NCBI GenBank assembly: GCA_947259495.1 | Contig: CAMYLV010000017.1 | Coordinates: 1-57,587 of the forward strand | Direction: 5' to 3' | Source of the DNA: an uncultured Desulfobacterales bacterium | GTDB lineage: Bacteria > Desulfobacterota > Desulfobacteria > Desulfobacterales > JAHEIW01 | Length of the DNA stretch: 57,587 nucleotides | Shown: positions 1-8,341 of the stretch, one piece after another | Layout of the letters: each line of letters opens with the position of its first letter | How positions within the stretch are numbered: position 1 is the first letter of the stretch | Notes under the pieces: model-generated | Told to the model about the DNA's origin: nothing | What the model saw: only the letters and a program-made list of their open reading frames with translations | The model's database searches: none | Position numbers and translations under genes: made by a program

Positions 1-99
1 CGAGATCGCGGAATTAACGACCAAGACGTTACTGATATAATCAACAGAATTAGTACTTACGCTGACGAAATCACTGGAGATATTAGTTCGGCCGGTTAA
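1..99 (+). CDS. C-terminal end of an unidentified protein (truncated by window edge)
   Basis: Frame 1 is open from the first base to a TAA at 97-99 and gives 32 residues, ending in the motif GDISSAG. The stretch is polar and probably helical. There is no start in the window, so only the tail of a gene is visible. The family cannot be recognised from this fragment, and chance openness over 96 bases is possible. Confidence 0.4.
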   Translation, partial: RDRGINDQDVTDIINRISTYADEITGDISSAG

Positions 100-426
100 T
101 TATTAATGAAATGATGGTGATAATATCAAGAGCGATTCATGTTGCTTCCTGCAACAAATCAGCTCTTTCAAATTGCAGATAACTGGTGCTCTCCAACATA
201 TCAGCACTTTTGAATCTTTAAAAAACCTGTGATACTCATTTTGTATCACAGGTGTAATAATCCGCTAATTCAATTTCTCCAAGATTATATATTAGATTGC
301 TAAACCCACATTTTGGCTGAATTGTAGAATCCGGCTATTTATGCGTAACTTCAAATAAGGATTTTATATTTTGGATTTTACTGCTTAAGATGAATTTTTG
401 AAAAGTAAGATAAAGATTTGAAATTC
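100..426. other. Intergenic stretch with one terminator
   Basis: This AT-rich stretch lies between the truncated first gene and the 3' end of the minus-strand radical SAM gene. Apart from the hairpin at 221-253 I see no gene or recognisable RNA. Confidence 0.5.
221..253 (-). terminator. Rho-independent terminator of the radical SAM gene
   Basis: A perfect 11-bp stem pairs ACCTGTGATAC (225-235) with GTATCACAGGT (243-253) around a 7-base loop. On the minus strand the stem is followed by a T-run (A-run at 221-225 on the plus strand). It lies about 175 bases past the stop of the minus-strand gene at 427. Confidence 0.65.
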
Positions 427-1572
427 TTATTTTAAGGTAGCCGGTTTAGAATTTTTTCCAGAAATGACTGCCGGGACATGGCAGGTGATATTATGGCGCG
501 CCACATCCCACAGCGACTGAATGCGGCTTTTTTCCAGTAAATTGCCGTAATAACCGATCAAAGCCGTGTTGTTGTACCAGCAGTTGCATGCGCGGTTAGA
601 GGCCAGGTGTTTGCGCTCCTTATCGATAAATTCCGAATTCCAGATGGTTCGAAAATCGGTTTCACGAATAGATCCGACACTGACGTGCTGCTCGAGGCAG
701 GGATAAACATGGCCCCAGGGATCGATGCGGGCCATCAATACAGCGGCATAGCATTGTTGATAGGGAAACGACCCGCAGGTTTGCAGGCTTTTAATCAGGC
801 GTGTCAGATAGCCGTCGTGTGCCAGCGGGGTCGCATTGATTTGATCGGCAATCAAATCGGGATCCAGATGTAAGGTGCTCTCGTCCATTCCGGTATAATA
901 GGCTTCACTGCAATGATGAACCGGCTGGAACAAAACATCGTCGACGACACTATCCCACTTTCGATAGAAAGCCCGCATTTCGTTCACATTCTGGTTGGAG
1001 ATGGTCATGCGGACGCGGACGATCGGGCGCGACGACCGGGCGTGCGCAAGCAGCCGCTGGATACCGTCTTTAATCTGCCGGTAGGATTCCGGCACACCTC
1101 TGATGGCGTCATGACTGGCGGCCGAAGCACCGTCCAGGCTGACGGTCACACATGTCGCCCCGGAGTTGTAAATTTTCTCGTGATATTTTTCAAGCAAAAG
1201 GCCGTTGGTGCATATATTTACGGACATTCCCCTTCCGGAAAAACTTTTGATGATGTCAAACACGTCATCGCGCATCAACGGCTCTCCGCCGGCAATACTG
1301 ATTTGATGGGAACCCATATCGCGCAGCACGCCGGCAAGGGCTTCATATTCATCTGCCCGCAACTCATCGCCGCGAGGGTCTTTCCAGCGCTGGCACATCT
1401 GGCAGCGGCAATTGCATCGATAGGTGACATCCAGCTCGGCCATATAAGGCCCGGCGGCCAGCGGGCGGCCCTGGCCATAGGCCAGCACATTTTTTCTCGA
1501 GTGCCACACCGCAGATGCAAAGCCCTTTGAGAACAGAATTCGGCGATAATCCCAAAAATTGTTAAACCGCAT
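427..1572 (-). CDS. Radical SAM/SPASM-domain protein
   Basis: The 381-residue protein has the radical SAM cluster motif CxxxCxxC at Cys53, Cys57 and Cys60 and the SAM-binding GGEP segment shortly after (SIAGGEPLM). The C-terminal third carries further cysteines (CGSFPYQQC, YPC, ACNC) in a SPASM/Twitch-like arrangement that would bind auxiliary Fe-S clusters. Related proteins include peptide- and cofactor-modifying enzymes of the PqqE/MoaA/HpnH type. No precursor peptide or partner enzyme is visible nearby, so the substrate is unknown. It is transcribed alone on the minus strand and ends before a good terminator. The start is the first ATG, with a weak AGGA about ten bases upstream. Confidence 0.85.
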   Translation of the reverse strand: MRFNNFWDYRRILFSKGFASAVWHSRKNVLAYGQGRPLAAGPYMAELDVTYRCNCRCQMCQRWKDPRGDELRADEYEALAGVLRDMGSHQISIAGGEPLMRDDVFDIIKSFSGRGMSVNICTNGLLLEKYHEKIYNSGATCVTVSLDGASAASHDAIRGVPESYRQIKDGIQRLLAHARSSRPIVRVRMTISNQNVNEMRAFYRKWDSVVDDVLFQPVHHCSEAYYTGMDESTLHLDPDLIADQINATPLAHDGYLTRLIKSLQTCGSFPYQQCYAAVLMARIDPWGHVYPCLEQHVSVGSIRETDFRTIWNSEFIDKERKHLASNRACNCWYNNTALIGYYGNLLEKSRIQSLWDVARHNITCHVPAVISGKNSKPATLK

Positions 1573-1689
1573 AGATGTTTATTCCTAATTCCAAATTAGT
1601 TGGATCTGTGTTCATGATCTGCGCTGGTTTCGGTCAAACTTTTACAAAATTGCAAAGAGTGATCTAAAGCCTGAAGTGCTTAAAATGAA

Positions 1690-1790
1690 CCAGAGCATTT
1701 GTCCTCTCGCAAAGGCGCAAAGACGCCAAAGCTTTATTAATATTTAAATTATCTTTCTTTGCGGCTTAGCGGCTTTGCGTGAGCAATAAT
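1690..1790. repeat. Inverted CGCAAAG-rich repeat element
   Basis: The left arm contains CTCGCAAAGGCGCAAAGACG. The right arm contains CTTTGCGGCTTAGCGGCTTT, which is close to the reverse complement of the left arm. The arms flank an AT-rich centre of about 30 bases, so the element can form an imperfect hairpin. Similar CGCnAAG elements are known to me as dispersed non-coding repeats in environmental bacteria; only one copy is seen here. Confidence 0.5.
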
Positions 1791-1985
1791 ACTAAAATGG
1801 ATGGTTTCCGTTTTCAACTTTTGCGCACTTGTTTTGTTAGATTTTTGCAACAGTTTCAAGATAATACCCTCAACCGCGTATCGCAATAGCAGATTTCAAT
1901 ATCCGGTTATGTATTACCTTGAATTTTGCATAAGTCCTCCAGAGGCGGACAAGTCGAAGGCTATCATATTCTCATTAATTTTCAT

Positions 1986-2014
1986 GCATAATTCAGGTAT
2001 TACCTGAATTATGC
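1986..2014. repeat. Perfect 29-base palindrome
   Basis: GCATAATTCAGGTA, one T, then TACCTGAATTATGC form a perfect palindrome at the junction of a short motif and the 130-base repeat copy A. It looks like two repeat ends abutting head to head. Confidence 0.6.
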
Positions 2015-2132
2015 ACGAGTGGGAGGCTTTCATATGCAAGGCACTTAAGGGCGAGGCGATAGTGAACTATGCCTCGGCCTTAATAACGCAGCAGATGTAA
2101 GTCTCCGGCTCGCCCATCGGGTGAAAATTAAT
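2000..2132 (+). repeat. Dispersed repeat of about 130 bases, copy A
   Basis: This segment is matched, in reverse orientation, by 4426-4556 at roughly 85 percent identity by eye. Shared landmarks are ACCTnAATnnTGCACGAGT, CATATGCAAGGCACTTA, the hairpin core ATAGTGAACTAT, AATAACGCAGCAGATG and CCCATCGGGTGAAAATTAA. An internal stem pairs CGAGGC with GCCTCG around the core. It encodes no protein and could be a MITE-like element or a structured RNA. Confidence 0.65.
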
Positions 2133-2226
2133 GAGATAAAATGACAATCATTCCTTTTAAAAGATTGATATTTAGGTCTATTATTTTATTAATCCACTTT
2201 TTAATGTTTATCTCAACTTCTCATTA

Positions 2227-2249
2227 AATTTCATGCAAAATTCAGGTGC
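2227..2249 (-). repeat. Short dispersed motif at a gene 3' end
   Basis: On the minus strand the sequence CACCTGAATTTTGCATGAAA overlaps the stop codon of the ComB-like gene. Near-identical copies occur at 5166-5188 (minus, overlapping the pheA stop), 4303-4325 (plus, just after the cNMP-domain gene) and 1980-1999. The motif resembles one end of the 130-base repeat. Confidence 0.5.
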
Positions 2250-2943
2250 TGATTTTGTGCACCACAACCAGATTCTGATCGCGCTCAACCTGCTGGGCAA
2301 AATTGTACACATCCCGTTGCAGACACAAAACAGGGTCCGCGGCCGGAAAATGGGGATTGTCAGCGCGCAAAAACCGCTGTGCGGTTTCATTCGACAAGAT
2401 TTCGTGCATGGCCGCATTGTGATCGTAGTCCCCGGCATCCAAAAGATGCGCAATATAGCGCGCACAGCATTCATCTTCCGGGGCCCGCTCTTTGAGCTCC
2501 CAGCCCATGGCGACCAGGCTCACCAGCGCCGGTTGTTTTGAGAGAATATAATCGGCGGTCGCCCGGGCAACGGTATAGCCCGCAATCAGGACCGCTTCGG
2601 CACCTTCCATGGCCGCCAGAGCACCCTGGACGCCGGCCGATGTTCGTTGGACAATGGTCCGCTCCTTAAAAAATGAGGGTTCCTGTCGCAGAATCTCGCT
2701 GGGCGAATTTCCCAGATCAAATCCTTCAATCGGCATACCGCCGGTTTCGCCGATCAGCAGGACATCGTCCCAATCTTGTTTAAGCGCAAAAGCTTCTTGC
2801 GGCGTGCCAACCAGAATTGATTTTTGAATACCCAGCGAAAACAGCAGCGGCGTGCAGGTAAACGCACGAAAGACATCGATGATCACCGCAGTTCCCCTGG
2901 CCGCCTTTGCGCCCTCTAAAAAGCTATGATAACGGATTTGCAT
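2242..2943 (-). CDS. 2-phosphosulfolactate phosphatase family (ComB-like) protein
   Basis: The 233-residue protein carries the ComB-family hallmark GGMPIEGFDLGNSPSE, an N-terminal VIIDVFRAF segment (VIDVLRAT in the family) and QRTSAGVQG. ComB hydrolyses 2-phosphosulfolactate during coenzyme M synthesis in methanogens, but bacterial homologues occur without that pathway and no other CoM gene is visible here. An ATG further upstream would add 54 residues without family resemblance, so I chose the ATG at 2943. This gives the usual family length but has a weak ribosome site. The stop lies inside a short dispersed motif (see 2227-2249). Confidence 0.75.
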   Translation of the reverse strand: MQIRYHSFLEGAKAARGTAVIIDVFRAFTCTPLLFSLGIQKSILVGTPQEAFALKQDWDDVLLIGETGGMPIEGFDLGNSPSEILRQEPSFFKERTIVQRTSAGVQGALAAMEGAEAVLIAGYTVARATADYILSKQPALVSLVAMGWELKERAPEDECCARYIAHLLDAGDYDHNAAMHEILSNETAQRFLRADNPHFPAADPVLCLQRDVYNFAQQVERDQNLVVVHKIST

Positions 2944-3429
2944 GCTGCATTTGCTATCATCTATTCTGGCAGGAGGCAACGGTTGATCAGAAGCAAGCTT
3001 ACAAAACGGTGCCAATCTGCCATAATACCAATTCATTAAACACGTATCCCTGGTGACATGATCCAAACCATTGATAAGACAAATGCTTGACATCATCAGG
3101 CGCAAGCTTAAATTATTATTTGAAAGCTAATATTTAATCGATTCTGCGTTATGACCGCATAGTGACAAATCATTCTGGACCTGTCGATAATCGGAGATCG
3201 CCCTTGTGGCATGCGATATTTTGTTAAACAAATAAATTGATTATCTGTTTGGTCCGGTACTACCTCTTCAGAATTTAGATCTCATTGCTCCCACGCGTCC
3301 GACCATGGCGAATTCTTCGGGCTTATCATCGCAACGCTTCCTGCTTTAATCAGCTGGTTTGAAGCCTGTCCGTTGCCAAAAAGCTTTCCAGGTGCTCTTA
3401 AAAACCCATTTAACAAAAGGAGGTGCCCG
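2944..3429. other. Intergenic region between divergent genes
   Basis: This 486-base region separates the minus-strand ComB-like gene from the plus-strand gene at 3430, so it should hold both promoters. I see no convincing coding region or strong terminator. A ribosome site AAAGGAGGT at about 3417-3425 belongs to the following gene. Confidence 0.4.
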
Positions 3430-3738
3430 ATGAAAGCAGGCATTCTTTTTACAGGTACAGGACCCATTTTAATTTTAACCACCTATGCCTCGCTGGACGA
3501 TCCGAAATTGATAGAGAAGCTGACCCAAAAGGGTATTAAAAAATACATCGCCTATGAAGTTTCCGAGGAACTGGTCAAACAGCGCTATGGCAAACACTTT
3601 AACGTGATTTTGGGCGATCTCAAACAGAACGACGACTTACGGGTACTGGATTACGATGGACATCATGTCTTTTATAGCTTTTCCCTGGAAGAACTTGGAC
3701 AGCCCGTTTATCACGATGCGCAAGGCCAGCACGTTTAA
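3430..3738 (+). CDS. Small conserved-looking cytosolic protein of unknown function
   Basis: The 102-residue product starts MKAGILFTGTGPILILT and ends in a charged tail. The ATG at 3430 is preceded by an excellent AAAGGAGGT, which rejects the longer in-frame start at 3373. The sequence is soluble and mixed alpha/beta in look, with a DYDGHHVFYSFSLEELG segment. I do not recognise a named family. The gene is followed after 59 bases by the cyclic-nucleotide-binding protein on the same strand, so the two may be co-transcribed. Confidence 0.7.
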   Translation: MKAGILFTGTGPILILTTYASLDDPKLIEKLTQKGIKKYIAYEVSEELVKQRYGKHFNVILGDLKQNDDLRVLDYDGHHVFYSFSLEELGQPVYHDAQGQHV

Positions 3739-3797
3739 ATACCGGAACGTTTTTTAACAACACGATTAAACCGCATCGGTTTTAGAAAGGAAAAAAC

Positions 3798-4292
3798 ATG
3801 TATTTAAAACAAAAAGATATTTTTTGGGATATGAACAAGGATTTTGTAAAAAAAATCATGGATATCGCTGCCACCACATCCCATAAAGAAGGAGAATGGC
3901 TTTTTCGTGAGGGAGACCCTGCCGATTCCTTTTATATTTTGCTTAAAGGCCGCGTCAAACTGAGTCTCGGGGAAACCGGGCACATTGTTTATATTGTTAA
4001 CAATGCGGGAGAAGCATTCGGATGGTCCAGTTTGATTGGCCGGGAAAGTTTCTCTGCATCGGCCGAATGTATGACCCCAACGAAAGTGCTCAACTGGGAT
4101 AAAGACAAGTTACAAAAAGTTTTGGAAAAAGATCCGGTCAATAGTCTGCTTCTATATAGATGCCTTGCTGAATTATTGGGCAGTCGCTTGTTAAAAAGTT
4201 ATACGATCATAGCTTCCTTGTCGCCAGCTGAAATCTCCCCCTCCTACGGTACCGGACAGGTCATGGCTTCACCGGAAACAGAGGCCGAATAA
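3798..4292 (+). CDS. Stand-alone cyclic-nucleotide-binding (Crp-like sensor) domain protein
   Basis: The 164 residues contain a cNMP-binding beta-roll: EGEWLFREGDPADSFYILLKGRVKL is the classic first half, followed by GEAFGWSSLIG where the phosphate-binding cassette normally lies. A C helix follows (about 115-140). The protein ends without the winged helix-turn-helix of Crp/Fnr regulators, so it is probably a sensor that binds a partner rather than DNA. The ribosome site AGAAAGGAA is well placed. The phosphate cassette lacks the usual arginine-serine pair, so the ligand may not be cAMP. Confidence 0.75.
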   Translation: MYLKQKDIFWDMNKDFVKKIMDIAATTSHKEGEWLFREGDPADSFYILLKGRVKLSLGETGHIVYIVNNAGEAFGWSSLIGRESFSASAECMTPTKVLNWDKDKLQKVLEKDPVNSLLLYRCLAELLGSRLLKSYTIIASLSPAEISPSYGTGQVMASPETEAE

Positions 4293-4425
4293 TTAACATA
4301 TAACCTGAATCTCGCATGAAAATTAATGCGAAGCTGACATTACATTTAAAAGCAACACTGTAAGCAAATTGCAAGCGTACAATTAAAATCCGTTCGGTGT
4401 AATGGATTAAAATCATTTTATCGCT

Positions 4426-4556
4426 TTAATTTTCACCCGATGGGCAAGCCGGAGGCTTTCATCTGCTGCGTTATTATGAGCGAAGCATAGTTCACTATAG
4501 CTTCGCCCCTAAGTGCCTTGCATATGAAACCCTCCGACTCGTGCAAGATTAAGGTA
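4426..4556 (-). repeat. Dispersed repeat of about 130 bases, copy B
   Basis: Reverse-complement relative of 2000-2132. It fills most of the gap between the cNMP-domain gene and the UspA gene and keeps the central palindrome (CATAGTTCACTATAG). It ends exactly where an alternative UspA start at 4556 would begin, which argues that this start is not real. Confidence 0.65.
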
Positions 4557-4588
4557 TGGGTCTATTTTATAGAAGGTGGAGGCGAAAA

Positions 4589-5008
4589 ATGTTTGAAAAT
4601 ATTGTTTTAGCCTTTGACGGATCCGAGTATAGCCGTAAAGCGTTGCAATGTGCCAAGGCTATCGCCGAACGTTTTGAGGCCACTCTATGTTTGGTGCATG
4701 TCTTTCGCAATCCATCTGATTTATTGGGCTATGCTGATTATGAGAAACTGTTTTCAAAGCGGAAAAGTGCGGCGCAAGCTGTCCTTGATGATGCTTTACA
4801 GGAATTGGGCCATATAACGTTCACCGTGCAGGAGGAATTGCAGGAAGGCCTTGAAGCGGAAGCGATACTGAAGGTAGCCGAGAGTTGTAAGGCTGATCTC
4901 ATCGTGATGGGTACGCGTGGATTGGGTGCCGTTAAAGGCCTTCTGGTGGGCAGTGTCAGCCGCAAGGTGATTCACTACGCTGAGTGCCCGGTCATGGCCG
5001 TCCACTAG
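4589..5008 (+). CDS. Universal stress protein (UspA family)
   Basis: The 139-residue single-domain protein begins MFENIVLAFDGSEYS, the usual Usp beta-strand followed by Asp. It ends with the ATP-binding signature G-2x-G-9x-G-S seen as GTRGLGAVKGLLVGSVS, then CPVMAVH. The start at 4589 follows GGTGGAGG, while the in-frame start at 4556 lies at the border of a repeat. Usp proteins bind nucleotides and help survival under starvation or stress. It is convergent with pheA; a long palindrome separates the two genes. Confidence 0.9.
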   Translation: MFENIVLAFDGSEYSRKALQCAKAIAERFEATLCLVHVFRNPSDLLGYADYEKLFSKRKSAAQAVLDDALQELGHITFTVQEELQEGLEAEAILKVAESCKADLIVMGTRGLGAVKGLLVGSVSRKVIHYAECPVMAVH

Positions 5009-5152
5009 AACCTATCGCAAAAATGCATCTAACGCCCAATGGCAGTGTTAAAAACCGATTCAAAATGCTCGAATACTGTCGTGTATGCTCCACTTTTGAA
5101 TCGGTTTTCGCCTTGCCCTTGGGCGTGATCTACTATTTTTGAGATAGGTTCT
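5007..5152. repeat. Palindromic element of 146 bases (MITE-like or bidirectional terminator)
   Basis: The outer arms AGAACCTATC (5007-5016) and GATAGGTTCT (5143-5152) are exact complements. Intermediate arms ACGCCC/GGGCGT and the inner 15-base arms AAAACCGATTCAAAA (5051-5065) and TTTTGAATCGGTTTT (5094-5108) also pair. The whole unit can form one long cruciform. It sits between convergent uspA and pheA, and its left arm overlaps the uspA stop. A 14-base match to its right end, GATAGGTTCTAAAT, recurs at about 44583. Confidence 0.7.
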
Positions 5153-5180
5153 AAATACCTAAATAATTTTCATGCAAGAT

Positions 5181-6242
5181 TCAGGTGGTTTTATCTGCCG
5201 GGTAGCTGCCCAGATACTTCATCCATTTGGTCAGGTCATCCATTTCTTTTAGAACCGCGGCGATTTTTTCATGTTTATCTGACCCTTCAAAATCGAGGAA
5301 GAAGCTATAGTTGCCCGGATCCGAGCGCAGCGGCATTGAAGCGATGCGTGTCAGATTGATCTTTGCATCCGCAAACAGCTTGAGCACCGCATACAGCCGG
5401 CCGGCTTCGTGAGGCACGGCAAAGATGATGGACGTCTTATCACCGTTGTCGGGATGCGGCTCTCGGGCCAAAAGCAAAAACCGTGTGGAATTGGAAGGAC
5501 CATCCTCAATTCCCCCTTTAATAATCTCGAGGTCATACAATTCAGCGCATAAAGAACTGGCAATGGCCGCCGCTGCTCTGGGGTTTTCGCGAGCCAGCAT
5601 CTTGGCCGCCCCGGCGGTATCATAGTAGGGGCGCGGTTCAAGCTTGTTGCGCATCAGAAAGTTGCGGCACTGGGCCAGGGCCTGCGGATGCGAAAAGACC
5701 TGGCGGATTTCACGATAATCCGTTGCCTCGGTGGCCAGCAAACAGTGGCTGACGGTCACCTTGATCTCACCGATGACTTTCAGATCGGTGGTTGTCAGCA
5801 GATCATTGACCTGCGTGACCGCGCCCTCTAACGAGTTTTCAACCGGCACCACCCCGAGATCGAAATAGCCGTCTTCGACGCCGCGGAAGACATCGATAAA
5901 CTCCAGACAGGGAATGTAGGCGCCATCGGGAACCAGCTGCCGGGCAGCCACCTCACCGTAAGCTCCGTGCTCACCCTGAAATGCCGCCAGCGACCGGTCT
6001 TCATCCTGCAGCCGTTTGGTCTCGTCGATAATGGTATGGAGCAGCCGCCGGGTAAATGTGCTCTCTATCAGATCCAGGTTTAAGCGTTCTGCACGGGCCA
6101 GCATGTCATTTTCTTGTTGCGGGTCACTCAGGGTTTCCTTGAATTTTTTTGACCGTAGTGCCAGCCCCATTCTTTCCTGGAGCAAAACCAGCAGCTCCCG
6201 ATCAATCTTACTAATTTTTTTACGAATTTCTTCCGGTTTCAT
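5181..6242 (-). CDS. pheA: Bifunctional chorismate mutase / prephenate dehydratase (P-protein)
   Basis: Converts chorismate to prephenate and then phenylpyruvate for phenylalanine. Residues 1-80 or so are an AroQ-type chorismate mutase (KISKIDRELLVLLQERMGLA). A prephenate dehydratase domain follows (AFQGEHGAYGE, VPVENSLEGAV, and the catalytic TRF in SNSTRFLLL), then a C-terminal ACT domain. The length of 353 residues is normal. The ACT motif usually written ESRP reads ASMP here, so phenylalanine feedback may be weakened. It is the last gene of the aro operon, seven bases after the DAHP synthase gene. Its stop lies in a short dispersed motif. Confidence 0.95.
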   Translation of the reverse strand: MKPEEIRKKISKIDRELLVLLQERMGLALRSKKFKETLSDPQQENDMLARAERLNLDLIESTFTRRLLHTIIDETKRLQDEDRSLAAFQGEHGAYGEVAARQLVPDGAYIPCLEFIDVFRGVEDGYFDLGVVPVENSLEGAVTQVNDLLTTTDLKVIGEIKVTVSHCLLATEATDYREIRQVFSHPQALAQCRNFLMRNKLEPRPYYDTAGAAKMLARENPRAAAAIASSLCAELYDLEIIKGGIEDGPSNSTRFLLLAREPHPDNGDKTSIIFAVPHEAGRLYAVLKLFADAKINLTRIASMPLRSDPGNYSFFLDFEGSDKHEKIAAVLKEMDDLTKWMKYLGSYPADKTT

Positions 6243-6249
6243 TATTGCC

Positions 6250-7095
6250 TCACTTTGCCAATTTCATTTTGCCGGCCGACTCAGGTGGCAGCTTATTTAA
6301 AAAAGACGTCAACGGTCTCAGGCGCTTCATCATGTTTGCAAAAATATCGGGCGTCAGGGCCTGGTCGGCATCACACAGGGCATTTTCCGGTTTATGATGC
6401 ACCTCGACGATCATGCCGTCTGCTCCGGCGGCGGCAGCTGCCATGCTCATCGATTCGATCAAGCTGATACGCCCGGTGCTGTGAGTTGGATCGATGATGA
6501 TCGGTAGATGACTTAACTCTTTTATGGCCGGTACCGCACTGAGATCCAGCGTATTGCGGGTATAGGTTTCAAAGGTTCGAATTCCGCGCTCACAGAGAAT
6601 GACGTCCGGATTACCCTCACTCAAAATGTACTCGGCACAATTGAGCCATTCTTCGAGTTTGGAGTACATGCCGCGCTTGAGCAGTACCGGGCGTCCTGAT
6701 TTTCCGACTTCTTTAAGCAGAGAGAAATTTTGCATATTGCGGGTTCCGATCTGCAAAACATCAGCGAACTCGGCCACCCAGGAGACATCCCGGGGGTCGA
6801 CCACCTCGGTGATGATGGGAAGTCCGGTTTCCTGTCTGGCTTTTTCCAGTATTTTCAGGCCTTGAAGACCGAGCCGCTGGAAGGCATAGGGCGATGTGCG
6901 CGGCTTAAATGCGCCGCCACGCAGCATATCCGCACCGGCAGCCTTGACTGCCCGGGCGGTATCCAATAACTGCGCTTCACTTTCCACGCTGCAAGGCCCG
7001 GCAATCACGACAAAATCATGGCCGAATTCAACACCGGACACCCGGACAATCGTACGCGCCTCGGTTGCTCGCCCCACAAGTTTAAGGTTTTTCAT
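6250..7095 (-). CDS. aroF: 3-deoxy-7-phosphoheptulonate synthase, class I-beta
   Basis: Condenses phosphoenolpyruvate and erythrose 4-phosphate to DAHP, the first step of the shikimate pathway. The 281 residues carry the class I-beta (KDO8P-synthase-like) motifs [35 protein letters not shown] and DPTHSTG. There is no added ACT or ferredoxin-like regulatory domain. The ATG at 7095 follows GAGGATT, while the in-frame GTG at 7110 lacks a site. It overlaps aroQ by 14 bases. A second DAHP synthase of a different class opens the same operon, so this enzyme is the redundant partner. Confidence 0.93.
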   Translation of the reverse strand: MKNLKLVGRATEARTIVRVSGVEFGHDFVVIAGPCSVESEAQLLDTARAVKAAGADMLRGGAFKPRTSPYAFQRLGLQGLKILEKARQETGLPIITEVVDPRDVSWVAEFADVLQIGTRNMQNFSLLKEVGKSGRPVLLKRGMYSKLEEWLNCAEYILSEGNPDVILCERGIRTFETYTRNTLDLSAVPAIKELSHLPIIIDPTHSTGRISLIESMSMAAAAAGADGMIVEVHHKPENALCDADQALTPDIFANMMKRLRPLTSFLNKLPPESAGKMKLAK

Positions 7096-7594
7096 GGTTT
7101 GAATCCTCACTGGCCTGAATCACTAATGCAGGCCCCTCGGGTTTAGTAAGCAATTGCGTCAACCCTTCCAAGGCCAGCAGATAGCCCCGGGGCCCGAATC
7201 CTGAAATTCGAGCCGTGACGATGTCGGAAATCAATGATATATGACGAAAGGCTTCCCTTTTGGTTGTGTTGGAAAGGTGTATCTCGACAAGCGGTATATT
7301 TAGCAGAGAAAGGGCATCCCGGATGGCGATACTGGTATGTGTGAAGGCTGCCGGATTGATAATGATCCCATCAAATGAATCGCGTGCCTGTTGGATCTGA
7401 TCAACAATCTCGCCTTCATGATTGGATTGGAAGGTTTCCATATGAAGCCCCAACCGGTCAGCTTGCGCCTTCAGCGCGGCATTTATTTCCTTGAGGGTTC
7501 GATGCCCATAGATATCCGGTTCCCGCGTTCCAAGCATGTTGAGGTTGGGTCCATGAATGACTAATATTTTATGATGCGCCGGGTTCTTTCCCAT
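7082..7594 (-). CDS. aroQ: 3-dehydroquinate dehydratase, type II
   Basis: Dehydrates 3-dehydroquinate to 3-dehydroshikimate. The 170-residue protein shows the type II signature: [16 protein letters not shown] with the catalytic Tyr, [29 protein letters not shown] and [16 protein letters not shown]. It is slightly longer than usual (about 145-150) because of a C-terminal extension that overlaps the next gene. It lies between tyrA and the I-beta DAHP synthase in the aro operon. Confidence 0.95.
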   Translation of the reverse strand: MGKNPAHHKILVIHGPNLNMLGTREPDIYGHRTLKEINAALKAQADRLGLHMETFQSNHEGEIVDQIQQARDSFDGIIINPAAFTHTSIAIRDALSLLNIPLVEIHLSNTTKREAFRHISLISDIVTARISGFGPRGYLLALEGLTQLLTKPEGPALVIQASEDSNHEKP

Positions 7595-7612
7595 TTGATT
7601 TACTCCCGTAAG

Positions 7613-8341
7613 TTAATAGCATTGTAACTGGTCTTCAATTTTTTGCATGGCCTGCATAAACGCGGCCCGTTTTTTTTGTGCGTACGGATTATAGCGGTGC
7701 ATGTCATAAAATAATTGCCAGGTATCATGCTCCACGACCTCCAGTATATGCAGCAGCCGTTTATACCCCTCGCTGTCTATATCCAGCGGAGCAGCGCCGA
7801 ATTCAGATAAGGTTCTTCCGATATAATGGGTCAGTGCCAGACTGACGGCAATTTGCTCATCATGATCCTCCGGGGTCGATTCAATCAGAACCAATTCTTT
7901 CGATGCCAGATAGGTTTTGATCTTTCGATATTGTTTTTTATCGATTCGGATCGGGCTTAAAAAGATTTTGCGGTCTTTTAAGGAGTCAGAAGCGCTGTCC
8001 GGTCCAAATATGGGGTGGGTCGCCAGAATCGAGACCGTTTCAGGCAACGACGCTTTCATCCATCGTGTCGGATAGACCTTTACCGAGCAGACATCGACAA
8101 CCACGGAATCTCTTTTTAACAGAGGCCCAATTTTAATGAGAACCTCCTTCAATGTGGAAATCGGAACGCATAAGATAACGATTTTTTGCTGACAAACCGG
8201 TTTTAGAGATGATGTCCGGGCGCCGCTTTTTTTGATTTCAGCTGATTTTTCGGTTCGATTAAAAACAAAAACGTCAAAATCTTCGGACAGATACCTGGCG
8301 GTCAGTTTCCCGAAGCGTCCCAAACCAATGATGCCGATCAT
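7613..8341 (-). CDS. tyrA: Prephenate (or arogenate) dehydrogenase
   Basis: Oxidative decarboxylation of prephenate for tyrosine. The protein opens with a Rossmann motif, GIIGLGRFGKL, and contains the conserved catalytic-histidine segment THPIFGPDS around residue 100. At 242 residues it is a short, ACT-less form. The cofactor cannot be read with certainty. It overlaps the upstream aminotransferase gene by an ATGA junction, indicating translational coupling. Confidence 0.88.
   Translation of the reverse strand: MIGIIGLGRFGKLTARYLSEDFDVFVFNRTEKSAEIKKSGARTSSLKPVCQQKIVILCVPISTLKEVLIKIGPLLKRDSVVVDVCSVKVYPTRWMKASLPETVSILATHPIFGPDSASDSLKDRKIFLSPIRIDKKQYRKIKTYLASKELVLIESTPEDHDEQIAVSLALTHYIGRTLSEFGAAPLDIDSEGYKRLLHILEVVEHDTWQLFYDMHRYNPYAQKKRAAFMQAMQKIEDQLQCY

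Larger units (their letters stand above)
1573..2241. other. Gene-poor stretch made of repeats
   Basis: This 669-base gap between two minus-strand genes has no convincing coding region. It contains the CGCAAAG-type inverted repeat (1690-1790), a 29-base perfect palindrome (1986-2014) and copy A of a dispersed repeat of about 130 bases (2000-2132). Confidence 0.6.

Noticed and set aside
913-1530. A 205-codon plus-strand frame opposite the radical SAM gene
   Set aside because: It is antisense to a gene with clear radical SAM motifs and has no family resemblance of its own.
1801-2007. A 68-codon plus-strand frame in the repeat region
   Set aside because: It ends inside a repeat and palindrome, and shows no ribosome site or recognisable features.
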